Positions 39,087 through 48,027 of a stretch of 64,000 nt of DNA are shown piece by piece. The DNA comes from Ruminococcus sp. HUN007. GTDB taxonomy: Bacteria > Bacillota > Clostridia > Oscillospirales > Ruminococcaceae. Below the pieces are notes generated by a model. That model was not told the DNA's origin. It did no database searches and saw only the letters and a program-made list of their open reading frames with translations. The position numbers and the translations under genes were made by a program. The stretch lies in assembly GCF_000712055.1 (NCBI RefSeq), contig NZ_JOOA01000002.1, positions 3,074,001 through 3,138,000 of the forward strand. The letters are read 5' to 3'. Position 1 is the first letter of the stretch; each line of letters starts with the position of its first letter.

Positions 39087-40262
39087 TTGCTTGTTCTGAT
39101 TGTGATCCTCCTTGTTTTCGCTCTGCTTTTCAATATCTGCGCCTGCGTTGACCTAAGGTACACCGGCGGCGAGTTTTACTACAGTGTAAAATATCTTTTC
39201 ATCGAGATCCTTTCTTCCGATAAACCGAAGAAGAAAAAGGAGAAGAAAGAAAAGAAGTCAAAGAAAAAGAAGAAAAAAGCAGAAAACGAAAAAACTGAAG
39301 AGGACGGAAAAGAGAAAAACAGTAAAAAAACAAAGAAGAAAAAGAAATCCGTAATAAAGGAATATCTTGAGAATTTTGCTGCAGTGGTCGATTTTATAAA
39401 GTCGTCCATGAATGATATTCTCGGACTTACGCGTAAAATAAAAGTTTCACGTGTCTGTGTTGACTGCCTGGTGGCAGATGAGGACGCTTTTTCATGTGCA
39501 GTAAATTACGGCGTGCTCAGCGCCGGAGTCTACAACATACTTGCGTTTGTTTCATCGTATTTTAAAACGGACATAGATCATGTAAACATAGGACTTAAGT
39601 ACAATGAAAGCAGCAAAAACAGTGTTTATGATTTCAGCACAAAACTTAAGCTGAAGCCCGGCTCGGTACTTATAGCCGGTATCGGAATACTGATCAGCTT
39701 TATCAAGCTTCAGATATTAAAAGAAAAGGATAAGGAAAAAACAAATAATACAGTTTCAAAGGAGAAAAGAAATATGGAAAATCATCCGGTAAATAATTTA
39801 ATGGGTACTGCCATAGACAAGATCAGGGAAATGATAGATGTAAATACTATAATCGGCAATCCTATCGAAACATCAGAAGGGGCAACTATCATTCCTGTAT
39901 CAAAGGTAACATTCGGTTTCGCTTCAGGCGGTTCCGACCTTCCTTCAAAGCAGCCTAAGGAACTCTTCGGAGGCGCTGCCGGTGCAGGTGTATCCGTTCA
40001 GCCTCTTGCTTTTATCTGTGTTTCACCTGACGGAGATGTAAAGCTACTTCAGATGTCAGTCAATGCTACAAAGGAAAATGCAATGATCTCAACACTGCCG
40101 GATATTATAGATAAATTCTCAGGCCTTGTAAACGGCGGAGAGAAGAAGGAAAAGCCTGAAAAGCAGGCTAAGGTAAAGAAACGCCAGGCAAAGAAAAACG
40201 CAGTTATGAATGAGGATGACTTTGAAGACGTTATCGACCTCGATGAAGCTGAAGAAGAATAA
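39087..40262 (+). CDS. DUF2953 protein fused in frame to GerW/YtfJ family protein, with internal start
   Basis: 391 residues. Residues 1-229: a membrane start, a Lys-rich stretch (about 50-90) and a DUF2953 region (CVDCLVADEDAFSCAVNYGV). Residues 230-391: GerW/YtfJ (MGTAIDKIREMIDVNTIIGN, then EGATIIPVSKVTFGFASGGS). At the joint lies AAAGGAG (39758-39764) followed 9 bases later by in-frame ATG 39774, so a separate GerW product is likely too. In related genomes the two are usually separate neighbouring genes. YtfJ is linked to sporulation and germination in Bacillus. The start is TTG 39087. Confidence 0.8.
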   Translation: MLVLIVILLVFALLFNICACVDLRYTGGEFYYSVKYLFIEILSSDKPKKKKEKKEKKSKKKKKKAENEKTEEDGKEKNSKKTKKKKKSVIKEYLENFAAVVDFIKSSMNDILGLTRKIKVSRVCVDCLVADEDAFSCAVNYGVLSAGVYNILAFVSSYFKTDIDHVNIGLKYNESSKNSVYDFSTKLKLKPGSVLIAGIGILISFIKLQILKEKDKEKTNNTVSKEKRNMENHPVNNLMGTAIDKIREMIDVNTIIGNPIETSEGATIIPVSKVTFGFASGGSDLPSKQPKELFGGAAGAGVSVQPLAFICVSPDGDVKLLQMSVNATKENAMISTLPDIIDKFSGLVNGGEKKEKPEKQAKVKKRQAKKNAVMNEDDFEDVIDLDEAEEE

Positions 40263-41182
40263 TGACTAAACAGTCCGTAAACGATCATTTCTTCACTGTG
40301 ACAGACAGGGAATTTGTGAAAAGGCACCTTGTCAGACGCAGCACAGATTCACACAAGGGAACTTACGGAACTCTGTTAAGTGTTACAGGATGCAGGAATA
40401 TGCCCGGAGCAGCGGTGCTTTCAGGGAAGGCGGCTCTCAGGTCAGGGCTCGGACTTCTCAGACAGTGCGCTGTTCCTGCATACATCGGTACAATGGCCGC
40501 TGCATTTCCTGAACCGGTATATATACCGGTGAAATGTGATAAGGACGGGTACTATACAGAAGAAAACGCAGAGATGCTTATTGCAGCTTCAGAAAAATCC
40601 GATGCGGTGCTGATAGGCTGCGGTCTCGGATGTACGGACAGCACAAAAGCTCTTGTACGCCGTCTGATCCCTGCAGTAAAATGTCCGATTGTTATCGATG
40701 CTGACGGACTTAACTGCATTGCGGATGATCCTGATATTCTCTGCAGGGCATCTCATCAGGTGATAATAACACCTCATCCGGCAGAGGCAGGAAGACTTGC
40801 AGGCTGCAGTACGAAGGAAATACAGTCTGACAGAATGAAGACAGTCCGCAGGTTTACGGAACGTTTTCCGGAAGTTATAACGGTTCTTAAGGGCGCAGGC
40901 ACACTCACGGCCGCAGGAAACAGTGTCTTTGAAAACCCGACAGGCAATCCGGGAATGAGCACGGGAGGCAGCGGTGATGTCCTTGCCGGTATTGCAGCAT
41001 CATTTGCGGCGCAGAACCGCGGATCAGGATCCCTGTTTGATCTGACGGTATCAGCAGTATGGATACACGGAAGGGCCGGCGATCTTGCCGCAGAACATCT
41101 TTCTGAGTTCAGCATGCTTCCGGAAGATATTATTTCGTCTCTTGGCATGGTTTTCAGAGAACTTGTAAAACAGCAAACATAA
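40262..41182 (+). CDS. nnrD: ADP-dependent (S)-NAD(P)H-hydrate dehydratase
   Basis: 306 residues. SHKGTYGTLLSVTG is the nucleotide-binding start; DADGLN and ITPHPAEAGRL are conserved; NPGMSTGGSGDVLAGI is the ribokinase-like active-site motif. It repairs damaged NAD(P)H hydrates. The epimerase domain usually fused or paired with it is not encoded here. It overlaps the previous stop by one base. Confidence 0.93.
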   Translation: MTKQSVNDHFFTVTDREFVKRHLVRRSTDSHKGTYGTLLSVTGCRNMPGAAVLSGKAALRSGLGLLRQCAVPAYIGTMAAAFPEPVYIPVKCDKDGYYTEENAEMLIAASEKSDAVLIGCGLGCTDSTKALVRRLIPAVKCPIVIDADGLNCIADDPDILCRASHQVIITPHPAEAGRLAGCSTKEIQSDRMKTVRRFTERFPEVITVLKGAGTLTAAGNSVFENPTGNPGMSTGGSGDVLAGIAASFAAQNRGSGSLFDLTVSAVWIHGRAGDLAAEHLSEFSMLPEDIISSLGMVFRELVKQQT

Positions 41183-41269
41183 TTCAGAGCGATTTCATTG
41201 TCACATCAGTAAAGGTTCCGCATTCTATGGTATCACTATAAGATCCATTCCGTGAAAGGAGCAATGTGT

Positions 41270-42751
41270 ATGAAGCTTCAGGATCTGCTTGTATATAATG
41301 ACATACTTATACAGTGTCACGATTATCCTGATCCGGATTCAATAGCATCCGGATTCGGTATATACTGCTTTATGAAAAGCCACGGCAAAAAGGTGAGGCT
41401 GATATACAGCGGTATTCATGATATAAGAAAGCCAAATCTGCTTATTATGATAGAGCGCCTGGGGATACCCATTGAATACATGAGGGTGCAGGAGTACGAA
41501 CCTGAACTCCTTATTACGGCGGACTGCGTCCACGGTGAAAGAAATGTCACGGACTTCAGGGCCGGTATCTATGCGGCTATCGACCATCATGTTTCATCAC
41601 GCAACAGCTCGGAGCTTTATGAGATAAGACCTGAATACGCAAGCTGTTCCTCGATAATCGCAGTCATGCTCCGTGAATCCGGTTTCGACTACAACAGTGT
41701 TCCTGATCTTGCAACAGCTCTGTACTATGGTCTGTACACAGATGCCAACAGCATGTCTGAAGTGAGCCATCCGGCTGACCGCGACTTAAGGGACTTTGCC
41801 AAAATAGAAAAGGAACTCATACCTCTTCTCACAAATTCAGTGCTCTCGCTGCGTGAGATCCAGATCGCAGGCGAGGCACTCAACAGCATAAACAATGACA
41901 GGGAACACCATTTTGCAGTTACCTGTGCCGCCAAGTGCGATCCTAACATTCTCGGCTATGTAAACGACCTTATTATTCAGGTGGATACCATAAATGTGAG
42001 TGTGGTGTGCTGTTTCGTTTCCGGAGGAATAAGAATATCAGTGCGCAGCTGTATAAACGATATCAATGCGGTCGAACTTACAAGGTTCATAACCGAGGGC
42101 ATAGGCTCGGGCGGCGGCCACCGTCAGAAGGCCGGCGGATTTATCTCGCTTGATAAAATGCCTGACGCAGATCCTGACTCCATCGTTGATTTTCTTATAA
42201 AGCGCGTGACGATGTACTACGAGAATTTTGATATTATCAGAGCAGAGGAGTACACTGTTGATCCTGACAGAATGAAGATATTTGTCAAGAAGCCGCAGCT
42301 GATGGGGTTTGTTGCAAGCGACAGCATTTTCGGATACGGTGCTTCGTTCCGTGTAAGATCGGTTGAAGCGGACTTTAAAGTCCGTGGGTCGGATGATCTC
42401 ATCATAATGACAGACTCACGGGGAAGCGCTTATCTTATAGACAGGGCCAAATTTGACAGTACCTATGAGGTCACTGAAGGCGTGTTTGATGTGCGTGCTG
42501 ACTATCATCCGCATGCCATATGCTTTGACAGGGAACCGCGCAAGCTCTGTTTCTCATGCTGCAGATCACGCGGCGGTGCGAAGGTTTACGCACGCAGGCT
42601 TGACCGGAACACAAAGCTTTACACTATCTGGGACAGCAAAAACTACATTTCCGGAATGGTGGGAGACTATCTGGTTGTCCGCATGGATGATCAGCGCGAT
42701 GTGTATATCATTGACCGGGAACGCTTTGATGAAATATACAAGGAACTGTAA
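41270..42751 (+). CDS. DHH/DHHA1 family phosphoesterase with duplicated C-terminal module
   Basis: 493 residues. DHH motifs: DPDSIASGFG near residue 22, TADCVHG, then AIDHHVSS; DHHA1 motif GSGGGHRQKAGG near residue 285. This is the layout of oligoribonuclease or cyclic-dinucleotide cleaving enzymes, but there are no membrane or PAS parts, so it is more NrnA-like. The last 130 residues hold two similar segments (AYLIDRAKFDSTYE and VYIIDRERFDEIYK) not found in the minimal enzyme. ATG 41270 has AAAGGA at 9 bases. The substrate is unproven. Confidence 0.85.
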   Translation: MKLQDLLVYNDILIQCHDYPDPDSIASGFGIYCFMKSHGKKVRLIYSGIHDIRKPNLLIMIERLGIPIEYMRVQEYEPELLITADCVHGERNVTDFRAGIYAAIDHHVSSRNSSELYEIRPEYASCSSIIAVMLRESGFDYNSVPDLATALYYGLYTDANSMSEVSHPADRDLRDFAKIEKELIPLLTNSVLSLREIQIAGEALNSINNDREHHFAVTCAAKCDPNILGYVNDLIIQVDTINVSVVCCFVSGGIRISVRSCINDINAVELTRFITEGIGSGGGHRQKAGGFISLDKMPDADPDSIVDFLIKRVTMYYENFDIIRAEEYTVDPDRMKIFVKKPQLMGFVASDSIFGYGASFRVRSVEADFKVRGSDDLIIMTDSRGSAYLIDRAKFDSTYEVTEGVFDVRADYHPHAICFDREPRKLCFSCCRSRGGAKVYARRLDRNTKLYTIWDSKNYISGMVGDYLVVRMDDQRDVYIIDRERFDEIYKEL

Positions 42752-42794
42752 GTGCGGATCTTTCACCAAATCAGCGTTTCCATAATAAAAACAG

Positions 42795-42852
42795 ATCAGC
42801 ATAACATCACACCGGTGTATTTTTACGCGGGTGAGGCTATGCTGATTTTTTC
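42795..42852. terminator. Bidirectional terminator between convergent genes
   Basis: ATCAGCATA (42795-42803) and TATGCTGAT (42838-42846) with inner TCACACC/GGGTGA pairing; T tract on the plus strand and TCTGTTTTTATT on the minus strand. Confidence 0.75.
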
Positions 42853-42877
42853 TGTATTCCGTGTGTTTTATGAGCGA

Positions 42878-43621
42878 TCACCACATGCTGCGCTGTGCTG
42901 AAGGACGTGATCCTGTAGCAGAACCGTCTACAGATACGTCGAGCCCTGATGTACGTTCATCAGGCTGGATGATAACAGTTGCAGGAGTGTGGTAGCTCCA
43001 TTCGAACATGTATGATTCACCGCTTGACTGACCGATGAAGTTGCGCCATGAGATATCGGTTCTCATCTCAGGGTCAGCACCTATCCAGCAGACTACGGCA
43101 TCCGGGTCAGCTTCAATTGTTGAGCCGCTTGCGACATTGCTGAGTACCAGCGGGTTTCCGTCCACTATAATGGCAACATATGCGTTCGGACCCTGACCGG
43201 TAAGTGTTGATGTTGCAAGACCTTTCTGTGAGACGACGCCCTGTCCGAGGAAGCGGACACCGTACTGGCAGTCCTTTGTGAAAGCGAGGATATTTTCGCT
43301 CTCCACAGATATCTTTTCACCCTGATCGAGTTTGTACACGACAACGTGCTGCTGTCTGTTTGCGTAGTATGTAACGCTGTCACCGCCGAAATCAACCCTC
43401 ATAAGAGGAAGGTTTTCGCCTGAAATACGTCTTACGAGCTGGTTGAGCACTGCACGTCCTGCGTTTGCCTCAGGACCGAGCATTACCTTGGTGAATTTAT
43501 AGTTCTTGGCACCCTGGCATTCACCGCCGATGAATGCTCCGGCTTTGGTAAAAACATAATCATTTCCGCCTGTGCATGTTATCTTAAGGCACAGTTCATT
43601 CAAAGTTTCAAAAGTTATCAT
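42878..43621 (-). CDS. AIM24 family protein
   Basis: 247 residues, beta-rich. GGNDYVFTKAGAFIGGE near the start and ENILAFTKDCQYGVRFLGQG, GLATSTLTGQGPNAYVAI are typical of AIM24/TIGR00266 proteins. The bacterial function is unknown; members often lie with TerD-type genes, as here, 15 bases after one. The C-terminal 30 residues are Ser/Gly/Arg-rich. A GAGGGG site precedes ATG. Confidence 0.88.
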   Translation of the reverse strand: MITFETLNELCLKITCTGGNDYVFTKAGAFIGGECQGAKNYKFTKVMLGPEANAGRAVLNQLVRRISGENLPLMRVDFGGDSVTYYANRQQHVVVYKLDQGEKISVESENILAFTKDCQYGVRFLGQGVVSQKGLATSTLTGQGPNAYVAIIVDGNPLVLSNVASGSTIEADPDAVVCWIGADPEMRTDISWRNFIGQSSGESYMFEWSYHTPATVIIQPDERTSGLDVSVDGSATGSRPSAQRSMW

Positions 43622-43636
43622 ATATATCCCCTCTTT

Positions 43637-44938
43637 TTATTCCAGTTCCACACCGTACATACTGCAGAATCCGGCAAGATCGCGTGATACGCCGGAACCG
43701 ACCGCGTTGAATTTCCATTCGCCGTTGTGACGGTAGAGTTCGCCGACCACAAGAGCCGTCACGACAGACGAGCAGTTTGTAAGGTCGATCGATGCCACCA
43801 CCTGACCGGAATCTGTGTTTATAATTACTGCACTTACTGAGTTTACTCTGCTGAAGTTCTGGTTGCGTGCCACTGCTTCGTATATGGTTACTGCAAGCGA
43901 TATCTTCTTAATATTCTGACTTACCTTTGCGAGATCGATCATAAGATCGCAGCCTCCGAGATCATATCCCTGATAGCGTGTGCTTCCTTCAGGACTCTGT
44001 ACCTGTCCGTAGAAGACGAACCAGTCCTCGGAAGGAACCTTTTCATTTTCCGCAAGCAGAAAAGCAGATGCATCGAGTTCACATCCCGGGTCTCTGACAT
44101 CCCAGCGAAGCCCTATCCTCATTCGTTTCAGATCTGCACCAAGCGGTATCTTCTGCCCGCGCTGAAGGACTTTTCCTCCGGACGGGAGAGAAGGAGCCTT
44201 TGTTTTCGGAGCGTTGTTCTGCTGTACCGCCGGCTGCGGCGCAGGTGCTGAAGCCTGTCTCTGATTCTGCGGAGGCGGAGCACTGTAGTTCTGAGCCTGA
44301 TTCTGAGGACGCGGAGTACTGTAAACCTGCCCTTGATTCTGAGGTCTAGGAGTATTGTAGACCTGTCCCTGACCCTGAGGTCCAGGAGTACTGTAAACCT
44401 GCCCTTGATTCTGAGGACGTGGAGTACTGTAGACTTGTCCTTGATTCTGAGGCTGTGGAGTACTATAAACCTGTCCCTGATTCTGAGACGGCGGATCTAT
44501 ATAATCTGCGTAAGACGGTCTGCCATTTGGATAGGCTGATGAATCCTGAGATTGTCCGTAATTCTGGTCGTTCTGATAAGCCTGCCCGTAGTTCTGGTTG
44601 TTCTGATAATTCTGCCCGTTGTTTGGACCATTCTGATAACCAGGTCCGTAATTCTGATTATTCTGATAAGGTGTTCCGTAGTTCTGATGATCATCCTGCA
44701 TCATAGCAGCCGCTGCGACAGCAGCAGTTGCCGCCATCCCCATATTCATGCCATTCATTCCGTTTACAGGATTCATACCGTATCCGATAGCATTCTGAGA
44801 CCCGAACTGTCGTAACAGCGACTGCGTGTTATACGCTCCTGTTATACGCATCCCGTTCCCGCCGGGCATACCGAGCTGATTTATAAGACTGTTTCTGTCG
44901 AGCGGCCCGACAAGCCGCATCGGTATATTTAGTTTCAT
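43637..44938 (-). CDS. TerD-domain protein with long Q/N-rich repeat region
   Basis: 433 residues. Residues 1-80 are unique, ending in a Met/Gly/Ala-rich stretch. Residues about 90-150 are Asn/Gln/Tyr/Gly repeats (NQNYGQ-like). Residues about 155-230 hold seven 12-residue repeats of type QNQGQVYSTPRP. Residues 245-433 form a TerD domain (RIGLRWDVRDPGCELDASAF, then YQGYDLGGCDLMIDLAKV). TerD domains bind calcium and belong to tellurite and stress systems. The low-complexity region resembles prion-like, condensate-forming sequences (inference). It forms an operon with the AIM24 gene. ATG 44938 is chosen for its AGGGGAAA site. Confidence 0.85.
   Translation of the reverse strand: MKLNIPMRLVGPLDRNSLINQLGMPGGNGMRITGAYNTQSLLRQFGSQNAIGYGMNPVNGMNGMNMGMAATAAVAAAAMMQDDHQNYGTPYQNNQNYGPGYQNGPNNGQNYQNNQNYGQAYQNDQNYGQSQDSSAYPNGRPSYADYIDPPSQNQGQVYSTPQPQNQGQVYSTPRPQNQGQVYSTPGPQGQGQVYNTPRPQNQGQVYSTPRPQNQAQNYSAPPPQNQRQASAPAPQPAVQQNNAPKTKAPSLPSGGKVLQRGQKIPLGADLKRMRIGLRWDVRDPGCELDASAFLLAENEKVPSEDWFVFYGQVQSPEGSTRYQGYDLGGCDLMIDLAKVSQNIKKISLAVTIYEAVARNQNFSRVNSVSAVIINTDSGQVVASIDLTNCSSVVTALVVGELYRHNGEWKFNAVGSGVSRDLAGFCSMYGVELE
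44263..44490 (-). repeat. 36-base coding tandem repeat in the TerD gene
   Basis: About six to seven copies of a 36-base unit encoding QNQGQVYSTPxP. Neighbouring units differ mostly at third codon positions, so the protein repeat is kept while the DNA drifts. Confidence 0.8.
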
Positions 44939-45024
44939 ACAGGTTTCCCCTTTCCTGTAAAACACAGTGAAAGCCAGAAAAAGCCCTGACTTTCACTGCG
45001 TCTGATTATTATTTCCTTGAACAA

Positions 45025-45053
45025 AGTGTACCATATCACGGGGGATAAGTCAA
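45025..45053 (-). promoter_or_regulatory. Promoter of the TerD-AIM24 operon
   Basis: Minus strand TTGACT (45053-45048), 17 bases, TACACT (45030-45025). The leader then carries CAGTGAAAG/CTTTCACTG (44967-44997). Confidence 0.65.
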
Positions 45054-45152
45054 GTGCGGCTCGATTTTCAAATGTGCAGGTCAATGTAAAAAAATGTTCA
45101 AACGGTGAGGAAGACGTTTCGCTGAAATGGTGGAGCCTTCGGCACGGTTGAA

Positions 45153-45181
45153 AAAATGGGCCGTTAAAAACAGCCCATTTT
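45153..45181 (-). terminator. Terminator after the AAA-ATPase pseudogene
   Basis: AAAATGGGC (45153-45161) and GCCCATTTT (45173-45181); the minus strand continues with T. Confidence 0.65.
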
Positions 45182-45246
45182 GCTTTAATTTTTAGTTATC
45201 AATCCAAATCATCAGAAACGTATTAAAATAATACTGAATTCTCCAA

Positions 45247-46934
45247 TCAGTTATTCGGTATTTCCTCTATGATGCACTTTTTATCGCAGAACACCATTGC
45301 ATACTTAAGCCTTGTCGTATATCCTTCATACACGAGTCTGCTTTCATATTTATTATTAACGATCTGGCTTTTAGCTTCATTCATTGCTTTTTTCATTTCT
45401 GATTCTTTCTTCGCATGCTTAAGCTCAAGAATCAGACAGCGTTTTCTGACTGAATCACGAATTATAAGATCAGTCCTTCCATATCCGCTCTCCTTTTCTG
45501 AATCAACCATGTAGCCAAGTCCTGTAAAAAATCCGTCGAGTATCAGATGATAGCTGTACTCGTGGTATTCGTGATAGAAAGATAACGTTGCTTCAAGGAG
45601 CTGATTCATCGCATTCACAGCACTGTCTGTATCTTCTGACCACAATGCATCCTTCAGATTCTTGACAGTTTTATTGTCCACTTTGTCTTTGAAATAATCC
45701 CATATTTCCTTTCTGAATACGATCTGTATCTCCTTATTTGGTATGCGCAGAGGCAGTAGTTCAGCATCTTCTTCTATAGCCTTTGAAAGATACCCTGTTT
45801 CAAGCAACGCAGACCAGAGATTATCACCGTTTTCATGAATAAGATGATATGGTACATTTTCATTTACAAAGCATTCGATTGTTTCACCTGCAAGCAGTTT
45901 TTCAAAGTTTTCATTTGCATCATCTGTTTTTCCGAGGAAACCGTGGATGAGATTCTGTGAAGTTTCTGAAGTGTTGACCCAGTAACTTTTTAGGACCTCT
46001 GAGATCACTGTATGACCCGTCAAGAACTGAACGTACATACAGAAGAACATCCCACGGGCAGTACATTTTTTCACGTCCGAAGATGTAACCGTCATACCAT
46101 TCGGAAACAGTATCATATCTGTCTGACAGACCGGCATCTTCAAGAAGTTTTTTTTACGTTATCATCGGTAAATCCAATAGATGATGCGAAATTAGGAGAA
46201 AGAACAGTATACGGAATGATATTATTCACACCTGTATAAGTACTGTTTTTTACAGTGTAAAGGCATCCGGAAAGAATAACGCCCTTGACGTTCTCATTTG
46301 TCTTGCACACATAACTGAGCATATGTTCGATCATATCACGGACTTTGTCATACTCAGGACTGTCAAGCGCCTTTGCCATCGGTACATCATATTCATCAAT
46401 TATAACAAATACTTTACGATTATAATAAGTTCTCAGCATCTGACAAAGGAGACCGAGTGCCTGCTCAGTATCCGGCTGTTCGGCTTTGCGATTCCAGAGG
46501 TTATCAAACAAAGTTTTACTTGCTTCACTTATATTTGTATTGTTTTCTTCTACTAAAAAACGGTTCTCTTCACAGAGATTCGAAACAGCAATACGTAAAG
46601 AACTGAATATTGATTCAAAATCTTTTCCAAAGACTTCCTTCAGTGATATGAATACAACAGGGTATTTGTTCATGTAATTCTCTACAAGAACTACATTATC
46701 CATAACTTTCAGGCCATCAAATATATCTCTGCTGTCCCTGCGGATATCGAGGAAATCTCTGAGCATTGTCATTGTCAAAGTTTTTCCGAACCGTCTCGGA
46801 CGAGCAAAAAGAACAGCCTTATCAAATTTATCGAGAAGAAATTCTTCTATCAGATCAGTTTTATCTATGTAATATGAATTGTTTTCTCTGAGTTCTCGGA
46901 AACTGTCATATGATGCTGTGATATTTAATTTCAC
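45247..46934 (-). pseudogene. AAA-ATPase/PD-(D/E)XK nuclease family protein (DUF1703 type), broken by two frameshifts
   Basis: The first part (46140-46934) has the AAA start IDKTDLIEEFL, Walker A RPRRFGKT and Walker B VFVIIDEYDVPM, then stops after FTDDNVKK at a run of eight T (46148-46155). With seven, the frame continues LLEDAGLSDRYDTVSEWYDG, as normal in this family, until a T5 run at 45987-45991. With four there, it joins KSYWVNTS and reads to 45247, ending in the nuclease-like GRTDLIIRD...LILELK. The repaired protein would be about 561 residues, a normal length. The function of the family is unknown. Its promoter is intact. Confidence 0.8.
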
Positions 46935-46970
46935 GACTTTTGCTCCTTCCTTTGTTTTTCTTATGTTATA

Positions 46971-46999
46971 AGTATAGCATGTTTTGGCCTTTCAGGCAA
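46971..46999 (-). promoter_or_regulatory. Promoter of the AAA-ATPase pseudogene
   Basis: Minus strand TTGCCT (46999-46994), 17 bases, TATACT (46976-46971). Confidence 0.6.
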
Positions 47000-47103
47000 C
47001 AGAAACAGATTTCAGGCAAAGCTGAATTAGTTTTAGCCGATATCCTCTATGTTTTCAATCCCGTAATCAGACAGATCAATGGCAGGTATTGTTGTTGTTA
47101 TTA

Positions 47104-47792
47104 ACTCAAACTTCGCAGTTAAAAACTGCGAGTGCATCTTGAAAATTCAATAGATAGAGACAAAAAAATATAGTATGTAGTCTCCAAAAATGTTATATAT
47201 CTTCTTTCAGTTGACGTTAATGTTGTTAAAAACGATAACGTTATTCCGGCTAAAATAGTCTTTGTACGCAATCGAAATAAAAGAAGTGACTATCTCTGTA
47301 TTCTTTCAACTGATACAAGCTTAACTGAGGATGAAATCATCAGAATCTACGGTAAACGCTGGAGTATTGAGGTTTTCTTCAAAGTTTGTAAAAGCTATCT
47401 TTGTCTTACCAAAGAATGCAGATCTATTTCCTTTGATGCCATGACAGCTCATACAGCTGTTGTGTTTACACGATATATGATGCTCGCAGTAAGTAAACGT
47501 GAATCGGAAGATCCGCGTTCAATGGGCGAACTGTTTATGTACTGCACTGATGAACTCGCAGATATCAGCTTTGCGCAGGCCTTCTCTTTACTTATGGAAT
47601 TGTTCATAAGCAAAGCCAAAGAGTTTTTAACAATTTCTGAACAGGAGATATCTGCTTTTGTTGATAAGTTCCTCGATACTATTCCAGACGCTTTAAAAAT
47701 CAAGTTAAAAGCTGTTTGATTTAGTTACTTTTGCGGCGCTTACTATTGAATTTTCAAGATGCACAGTTATTTTTGATGTGCGAAGTTTGAGT
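47104..47792 (+). mobile_element. Internally deleted IS4-family element with both ends
   Basis: The left end holds ACTCAAACTTCGCA (47104-47117) and, further in, TGCATCTTGAAAATTCAATA (47133-47152). The right end holds the complement of both (47743-47763 and 47779-47792). Only the last third of the transposase gene is left between them, so it cannot move by itself but could be moved in trans. No clear target duplication was seen. Confidence 0.75.
47210..47719 (+). pseudogene. C-terminal remnant of an IS4-family transposase
   Basis: An open frame reads from about 47210 to the stop at 47717-47719. YGKRWSIEVFFKVCK has exactly the Y-x2-R-x3-E-x6-K signature of IS4-family transposases, with the catalytic Glu. 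AHTAVVFTRYMML follows. The N-terminal catalytic Asp regions and the start are gone. It lies inside the 689-base element. Confidence 0.8.
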
Positions 47793-47889
47793 AACAACAT
47801 TTGAAAGATAATATTACACTTTTAATGTAAATTTTTTGTGTCGCATTTCAGCGTGTGGTGCATTTCGTTCCGATGCCACCATATTTCCA

Positions 47890-47918
47890 TTGACAGGAGC
47901 CGAAATTAATAGTACAAT
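47890..47918 (+). promoter_or_regulatory. Promoter of the tyrosine recombinase gene
   Basis: TTGACA (47890-47895), 17 bases, TACAAT (47913-47918). Confidence 0.7.
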
Positions 47919-48027
47919 ACTGAATAATGATAAAACATGAAATCAGATTCTGTCCTGCTGGGAAGTTCTTACGTAAAATCAGTACAGAGACAATGGGCAG
48001 AACTGCGTGTTCCAAGGAGAAAGTTTA

